Below, one piece after another: positions 57,676 through 64,000 of a stretch of 64,000 bases of DNA. Every line of letters starts with the position of its first letter. The first letter of the stretch is position 1. The position numbers and the translations under genes were made by a program. Source of the stretch: Parelaphostrongylus tenuis (lineage: Eukaryota; Nematoda; Chromadorea; Rhabditida; Metastrongylidae); the NCBI GenBank assembly GCA_019055375.1, contig JAHQIW010006092.1, positions 558,001 through 622,000 on the forward strand, read 5' to 3'. Under the pieces are notes generated by a model that was given only the letters and a program-made list of their open reading frames with translations, was not told the origin of the DNA and did not search any database.

Positions 57676-60257
57676 CTATTCTGGGGTGATGTAAAAAGCA
57701 TAGTGCGTAGACATTCGAAAGTCCCGGAAATGTTTGCAATTTACTGTGTCGACGCAGCTGTGAACATATTCCGGATATGTGGTATGGATCACAGAAACAT
57801 AGCCGTCTGCGCCGCGAGATAAAGCGGGTAGAACTTGCACCGAGTCAGTACAATTCAAGATATCGGGCTATCAGAGCATCTACGTGTATGAATGAAAGAA
57901 TGAAATAAACTCTTATGAAGCTTAAAGGTTATTTTACTCCAAACACTTCCTCCAACTATAAAGAATGTTAATCAGAAAAATGACCAATTAAAAAAAAAAT
58001 AGTGGAAGCGTTCAAACGAAAAGTATTAACTATCATTACCTTGAAGGCAACACAATGGCTTCTTACTACGGGTTTCAAGAGGAACAAGACGGATAGATAT
58101 AAAGTAGAGAAAAACCTAAGAAACCTCTATAAGGAGTAAAGCATAAAACAATTAGCGTTAATCGATTCCTCAAGAATGTCGCCATAAATTCCACACCTTT
58201 GTTGCATCATAATGGTAACTAAATTCACATTCAACGAATATTGAATTGAGAAAGCCTAGCGATGAATGAAGTGTCTTAGCCCTTTCAAACCCAAATAAAC
58301 TCAATAATGATTGCACGACCCAGAATAAAAGGGCTTACCTTGCCCCATTGTAAACCAGCGATTACGTCCCTATATGTTTAGAGGGTAATTTTTCGTTAGA
58401 CGGCACGGGATGAAGAAACGATACTTCTCGCTAGACAAAGGCTTTCCGCAGAACTTTTAGTAATGATTACAAAGCTTAAATATCTGGTTAGTGCCGTAAG
58501 TAGCCTTTTTTTGAAAAAGTCATATACAGCGCTTCAGCAAAAGGAGAACATTTGTGTTTCACATGCGCATATTTCCCGCAGAAAAGAGCTTCTTCCTTAG
58601 TCCATTAGTACATTCGATAGCGTAAAATTCAACAATTCTAACGCGTAGCTTAACTTCTGGAGAGACCGTTTCATTGCAGTGTAATGAGATTGATTCATAC
58701 ACGCGGGCACTTGCTTTTGGGCTAATCTACGGGCTGAGGAGAGGGAGGCAGGAGGCTGCCAGAGTTTTCAACTCGGAGATCGATCGATGGCGCTTACGCG
58801 GCACACATTTTATTGCGATTTTTGTTATTCATCATATCTTATTTTGCCTGCTACACTATAGAGAAACGATCTTTTCAGAGAATAAGCACACAGTTGGAAT
58901 CGCTAGATCTTACTCTATCAAATAATTACTGATAGTCCGAAGAAAGAGCTCTGTTCTGCGAGAAATATGCGCGTGTGGAACACAGATATTTTTCCTTTCG
59001 CTGAAAGGTTATAAGAAGACTTTACAAAAAAAAAAGCCATGTAAGGCATAGACAGAAATTTAAGTTTTCGAATGATTACTAGCACTCTTATGGAAAATCT
59101 TTGCCCAGCGAGAGGGATCGCTTCTTCATATCGTGCTGTTTAACGGAAAAGTACTGTTTAGAGTACCTCTAACCAATGGGTCACGTGTGCCTCTATAAAG
59201 ATCATACGTCTATTCAATCGAATTAGGTAAAAACGAAGATGAAAATGATGAGCTACTGGTAATCTTATTAGATTCAACAAACTAATTTAGTTTGATTTGA
59301 ATTTGTGACCATTAATCTTTCGATGATCACCAAAGAGATTCAATTCAACGATATTCTTGTCTCTAAGAATGTGGTTTCATTCATAAGTTCATATGTAAGA
59401 AAACAATTGGTCCAAAGATATGCGAAGAGAAAATAATCAACGTTCAGAAGCGCACAAGGTAGGAGATACCGTCGAGGTGCTTAGAAAACAGACTATACAA
59501 CATTACTTTATCCGGAATAATTCCAGCAGAGTCACAAATGGCACATCAAGGATGGCTCATGAATATTTCGAAGAATAAAATCACTAACAATAATCCATTA
59601 AAACGAATCATAGAGAAATGCAAATAACGGCGACCTCTGTAACAACGCTCACGGTCGTCATCAATCAAACATCACTAACACAAACGACGACAATAAGAGA
59701 ACGACGGGAATGGGAATGTGTGGGTGGAGACCTCACATCTTCTGATGATGGCTCTTCAAATATTCGACAATAATTCTACGACCTCAATTCCGAGAGAAGA
59801 AGGCGTAAAGCCGCCTAATGTTTCTCCATTCCCAAAAAGGATTCGCTGGAACATCACTGATGAATGACATGTTGCGCCATCGATCCGTACGACAATCTCA
59901 TTAGATGATCCCGTTGACAGTTGGTTAAAATCGAATACATTCGTATGAATGAACGGCCACGGATATTTGTTTTCACTGTATCTCCACTGTCAAAATGGAG
60001 AGAGTCACAGGATGAGTGTCACATTGAATTCTTTTAAATCGATGGCATGATGCCACGTCAGTAAAGTGAGGTGAATGTCTACTGAAGGGAACAAGTTCAC
60101 GTATTCAGTTCTCATTACATTCGTCTCAGTAGAAGCGCAGAGCGTTCGGTATAGACGAATACACGTAGCGATACCTAATTTCGGTTCCGCTGCAAAGTAG
60201 ATGACATCCAGTTCCTCAATGTACTTTATTGTGACACGCGGTGGATATAACACCGGC
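57676..60257 (-). CDS. Unrecognised coding-like region, possible multi-exon gene
   Basis: Three open stretches on the - strand may form the end of a protein. The first (60253-60005) reads PPRVTIKYIEELDVIYFAAE and VNLFPSVDIHLTLLTWHHAI. The second (about 60000-59780) reads ENKYPWPFIHTNVFDFNQLS, then NEIVVRIDGATCHSSV; it is in the same frame, parted by two stops inside a 36-base GTGACA...GACAG segment that could be a tiny intron. The third (57873-57676) reads NCTDSVQVLPALSRGADGYV, then SCVDTVNCKHFRDF, and ends in a stop. A donor GTCGTA at about 59785 and an acceptor TGATAG at about 57874 keep phase. A family B element fills the proposed large intron. I do not recognise the family; a pseudogene is also possible. 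Confidence 0.35.
58395..59160. mobile_element. Family B element, long copy
   Basis: The ends TTTCGTTAGACGGCACGGGA and, inverted, CATATCGTGCTGTTTAACGG face each other. Inner marks (ATCTGGTTAGTGCCGTAAGT, TACATTCGATAGCGTAAAAT, AACGATCTTTTCAGAGAATA) follow the family order. It lies within the possible large intron of the unrecognised - strand gene. Confidence 0.75.
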
Positions 60258-60524
60258 CACTTGAACAGTTTTTATGTACTGATGATCAAACAGAGTTATT
60301 TTTCCTTGTTCGACCGCTTTTAGAGCTGGTACAATATTATATGATAAAAAAAGATGATGCTCAGCGATTCCCTAGAGCGAGGAGGACCCACTGGGCTACT
60401 CTTGCACGCAGTTGGGAAAAATGGAAGTATTGCTGGTACCCGCTCAAGAAACTCGACGATCAACGGAACGACAGGTGATACGATATTATAATATATCCAG
60501 GGAAGTAGAGTGGTGTGCAGAAAC

Positions 60525-61400
60525 TTTCTCACCGCACAATGCTTTTTTAGACTATCAGTAATCGTTCGATAGCGTAAAATTTATCAATCCCCAAGGTGTA
60601 CTTATATCCTGAAAAGAACGTTTCCCTGCAACGCAGCAAGGAAATTAAGATTGATTCATATGCGCGAATAGGTGGTCTTTGATCGAGCCGCTGGGTGAGG
60701 CAGCAAGGTAGGCTGACGCGATTAACCATCGTTTTACGAGCGTATGAACGTGTAGAGAAAATCTCGTAGTCTCCGAATGTCTTTGAGTCACTATCGGAAG
60801 CAATTAGGACCTTCTGACCTCCTGAATTCCATCAATGTATCCGTATTCATGGCAAAATAGAAGTATTCAAAAACTTCTTGTAGCAGAGTCATACGTTCTA
60901 TGTGGTCTTAACAATTTCTAATCAAATAACAAAGATCGTACTAGCATAAGACCGTCGAAAATCCATTGATAATTGCGAAACCCCCCATTGCAGTCTTACC
61001 CGGCGAGCTGTGAATTGGCCAAAAACCACTTGTTAGCGCATGTGAATTCAATCTTATTAAACCTCTTACTCTGCAAAGAAATGGTCTTTCCAGGAAATAA
61101 ACGCGCACTGGAATAAGCAAACATTACGCTATCGGATGATTACTAATAGTCCGAAGGAAGAGCTCTGTCCAGAAAGAAATATATGCATGTGACACAATAT
61201 CTTGCTTTGAATTTTGCAGCGTAATAGTCCGAACGAAGAGCTCTGTCCAGAAAGAAATATGTGCATGTGACACAATATCTTGCTTTGGATTTTACAGCGT
61301 TCTAAAAAGGTCTTTTCAAAACACCGGCCACGTATGCGGATAGTCTAAGATTTAAACTTTCGAATGATTATTGAAACTCTTTATGAGAGCTTCTTGTTGA
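60525..61400. repeat. Broken family B element with a 78-base tandem duplication
   Basis: The left half (60540-60770) and right half (61080-61400) follow the family B order, with an unrelated stretch between. Within the right half, 61144-61221 and 61222-61299 are direct copies (TAATAGTCCGAAGGAAGAGC versus TAATAGTCCGAACGAAGAGC), differing at few positions. Confidence 0.6.
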
Positions 61401-61439
61401 GCGAAGGGGATAGGCGTGAAAGAATCCAGATTCGTTTGC

Positions 61440-61840
61440 TGTGCATGCACGAATGGCGCATAGGGGAAAATACTAGTGATGCAGCGCTCAAGATTGATTA
61501 ATGGACTCTGAAGCGGTGATTTGGTTGAAGAAAGGACGTCTTGGACGTGGTTTGCAAAGTTCAAGGCAGGAGAGAACGGTATGGAGGATCAGTCGCGCTT
61601 GAGCCGTCTATAGGAAGCTCCGTCAATCCTGTGCGCCGCATCACTAGTATTTTCCCCTACGCGCCAATCGTGCATGAGTAGCAGAGAACTTGTTCCCACG
61701 ACAGCTCCATCTTGAAGCAAATATAGACAAGTTCTGTACCATGATGATCGTAAGAAAATTCGCAATTGGATGACGTCAAAATCATGAAATTTCAACTACT
61801 ACTCATCAAGAAATTTGATGTTCATTGCTCTAGCGCCAAA
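61440..61840 (+). mobile_element. Mariner remnant
   Basis: At about 61537-61610 the + strand reads TSWTWFAKFKAGENGMEDQS, matching the mariner WFxKFRxGDxSLEDxP segment. The right end, TTCATTGCTCTAGCGCCAAA (61811), matches the inverted repeat of the 14243 copy. A 40-base inverted repeat (CATCACTAGTATTTTCCCCT at 61643, mirrored at about 61465) brackets the transposase fragment. Confidence 0.65.
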
Positions 61841-64000
61841 ACATATGGAATGACTAATAATTCTGTCCATTATAACAGCATACTACGCTTCAAGTTCTCC
61901 ATTGATCTTGTATTTGGAGCAAAGCTGTGATTGAGGTTAACAGAATGTGCAACTCCAAGTGTCGGACATTATCTAACAAATCACTAAGGGAAATCAATGT
62001 CCGATAGAATTGACCATCACGGATGTTAGTGTTTGTGGCAGTGTGACCTCAAAGTTGAGACGATTCAAAGCTAAGTAGTCGATCGAATCCCAACTATGAA
62101 TGTTAGCAACTCCAAAGTAAGCTTACTTATCAATGTGACAAAATTTTTACTCTTCATGCGCGGTACAAATTATTAAAAAAGTTGATAGTGAAAATAGAAA
62201 CTAATAGTGATATCACGTAGCAAGCATAATTACGCCCGAAGTAGCCAAACATTCTGCGGAGAAAATTACCCTATGGACAGGTTATTACTAAATAGCAAAC
62301 GTGAGCGTGTACGCCTACGCAGTGTAGAAAGAGATTTACGGAAAAATCTCTCCAAACACTAATTTTGTCATCAAAGACTTGAAAGGGAAGATCGATTATT
62401 TAAAGCGCCGATAAGTGCTGAGATTCAAAACAATCAACTATTGATGAAGTGGAAAAAAACCTGAAACCATTTCCGTTATCCGGTCCTATTTCCAGCACTC
62501 AAGGAATAGTTATTTTCAATGGCTTTTGAAGTCTGAATAGTCATTTGATCGCTTAGATTTCAAAAAATTTGAAAGTGTACTTTAGTTTCAAAATAACTTT
62601 TTTACTGCGCTGTAAGAGCAAAAACAATGCGTTGATCATCCAAACATTTCTCGCTGTGCAAAGATTTTTCCTTGGATTTTTGATAACCATTCGATAGTGC
62701 ACATCTTGTGGATTCCAACGACTTATTTGGTTTTTAAGAAGAAATTTCGTTGATTCAAGAGAAGATTGGGTTTTGAAAACTTAGCTTATCTCCGTAATCT
62801 GCAATCTGCTCTTTTTAGATTCCTTAACGAAACCGCCCCTTTGGTTTTTTTTTCTCGAGTCTTAGCTATTATCCAATCACTCAAATCTCAAAGATTTCAG
62901 TTGCATATTTTATTATAAAAACGGCCTTCTTATTGTGCTAGAGCACCAAAAAATATGATTATGTTTTTCAATCAAACACTTCTCGCTGAGCAAAGCCTTT
63001 GCTTTACCCTTTCACTAACCATTCATAGCTTGGATCTTTTCAATTCCCATAATGCATTTAGTCTTTAGAAAGAACTTTTTGACGCTCTGCAGCAGCCAAA
63101 AGAATGTTAAGTTTCGCTCAGTGGAGCACTTACACAAACCACAGCGCTTTTTCTCGTGTCAAGCTTGCGAAACCTAACATTCCTCTGATTGTTACAGCGC
63201 ACCATGAAGTCCTTTCCAAAAACCAGATACATCATTGGAATCTACGAGATTTCAGCTATCGAATGATTAGTAGAAGTCCAAAGGGAAAACTTTGTTCAGC
63301 GGGAAAATCTTCCAATGAGAAACACAATTTTATCCTGTTGTTGCAGCGCAATAGTAAAGCCGTTTTGAAAATAATATAGATTTTCAAATTCCTCAAAATT
63401 TATACTATCAAGTTACTTCTCACTTCAAAGACCACAAAAAACAGCTTTTGCACAAGCGCTGGAACTGGTACCGAATAACGGAGAAGTACCAAAACCTGTA
63501 AGAAATACATCACGATAGAAGTTCAGAGTTCAAGAAGCCACAGATACAAGAAGGAACACAGCGGTGAGCGTTTGATGTACGCCTCGTTTCAGTGCACATA
63601 TCAAAATAGGAAACCACAAAGTAGCTTTATCATAATCATATACACCAAGAAAGAATGAAGAAAATACGGTGGTAGACTATTTCAAAACAATAACAAAACA
63701 ATGTGAAGTGCACATTAAGAATTGAAAATTCAACTCTTCCAGAACAGATAACAATTGAACCTATTAGCTCTGAACAACTGAATTTCAACAACTGTTAATA
63801 CCATAATCGAATGTGCTTGAATGGCAGGCCTCATTCCCATAACCCCTTCTCCGACCATCGATACCATCGACACTTAGCAGAATGCGCAATATCTAACAGA
63901 CAATTGGGCTCTATTCCAGAAACAAAAGAGAAAAAACCCACGACAGCTAAACAATAGGAATCGTTTTGATTTGGCCAACGCGTTCTTTGGCGATCTGAAA
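61841..64000. repeat. Diverged family B/F repeat field
   Basis: Runs such as CGCTGTGCAAAGATTTTTCC (62652), AACCATTCGATAGTGC (62685), CTTCTCGCTGAGCAAAGCC (62980) and CAGCTATCGAATGATTAGTA (63252) recur in the family B order with strong divergence. The open frame at 63104-63379 runs through such repeats and is not supported. No gene is recognised in 63400-64000. Confidence 0.45.

Overview
The window looks like nuclear DNA of a parasitic roundworm, most likely a clade V strongylid such as a hookworm or a close relative. The reasons are small phase-compatible exons with TTTCAG-type acceptors, a probable spliced-leader acceptor directly before an ATG, and AT-rich introns packed with transposon debris. 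The debris includes mariner deletion derivatives, a Penelope-like element, an RTE-like LINE, tRNA-derived SINEs and many foldback/MITE families. The species assignment is inference. No bacterial operon, rRNA gene, intact tRNA gene or CRISPR array is visible.

Two host genes can be assembled with confidence, lying tail to tail. On the + strand, 13628-27833 holds an eight-exon gene of about 321 codons for an alpha-carbonic-anhydrase-like protein. It lacks at least two active-site residues, so it is probably an acatalytic carbonic-anhydrase-related protein. Its fifth intron is about 9 kb and carries a mariner, SINEs, a repeat array and a Penelope-like element. On the - strand, 51966 down to 31281 holds at least 21 exons (about 860 codons) of a carboxypeptidase D type membrane protein. 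It has one M14 domain with all catalytic residues, a transthyretin-like domain, a second decayed M14-like domain, one membrane segment and a short acidic cytosolic tail. Its first exon with the signal peptide was not found. Three of its exon joins do not fit in phase. A third, unrecognised coding-like stretch lies on the - strand at about 60257-57676.

The rest is repeats. Layout: 1-6450, SINE and mariner remnants with unassigned DNA; 7790-13260, foldback families A, B and C, including a nested B element; 13628-27833, the carbonic anhydrase gene with intronic transposons; 27834-31280, an intergenic gap without a recognised gene; 31281-51966, the carboxypeptidase gene, whose introns hold families A, B, D and E, SINEs, a mariner and the LINE; 52-64 kb, a dense field of foldback repeats (families B, C, D, F) around the third coding-like region.

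The two host genes do not obviously work together. Carboxypeptidase D trims C-terminal Lys/Arg from peptides in the secretory pathway, while the carbonic-anhydrase-like protein probably serves as a binding or scaffold protein. Repeat family names A-F are local labels used only for this window.
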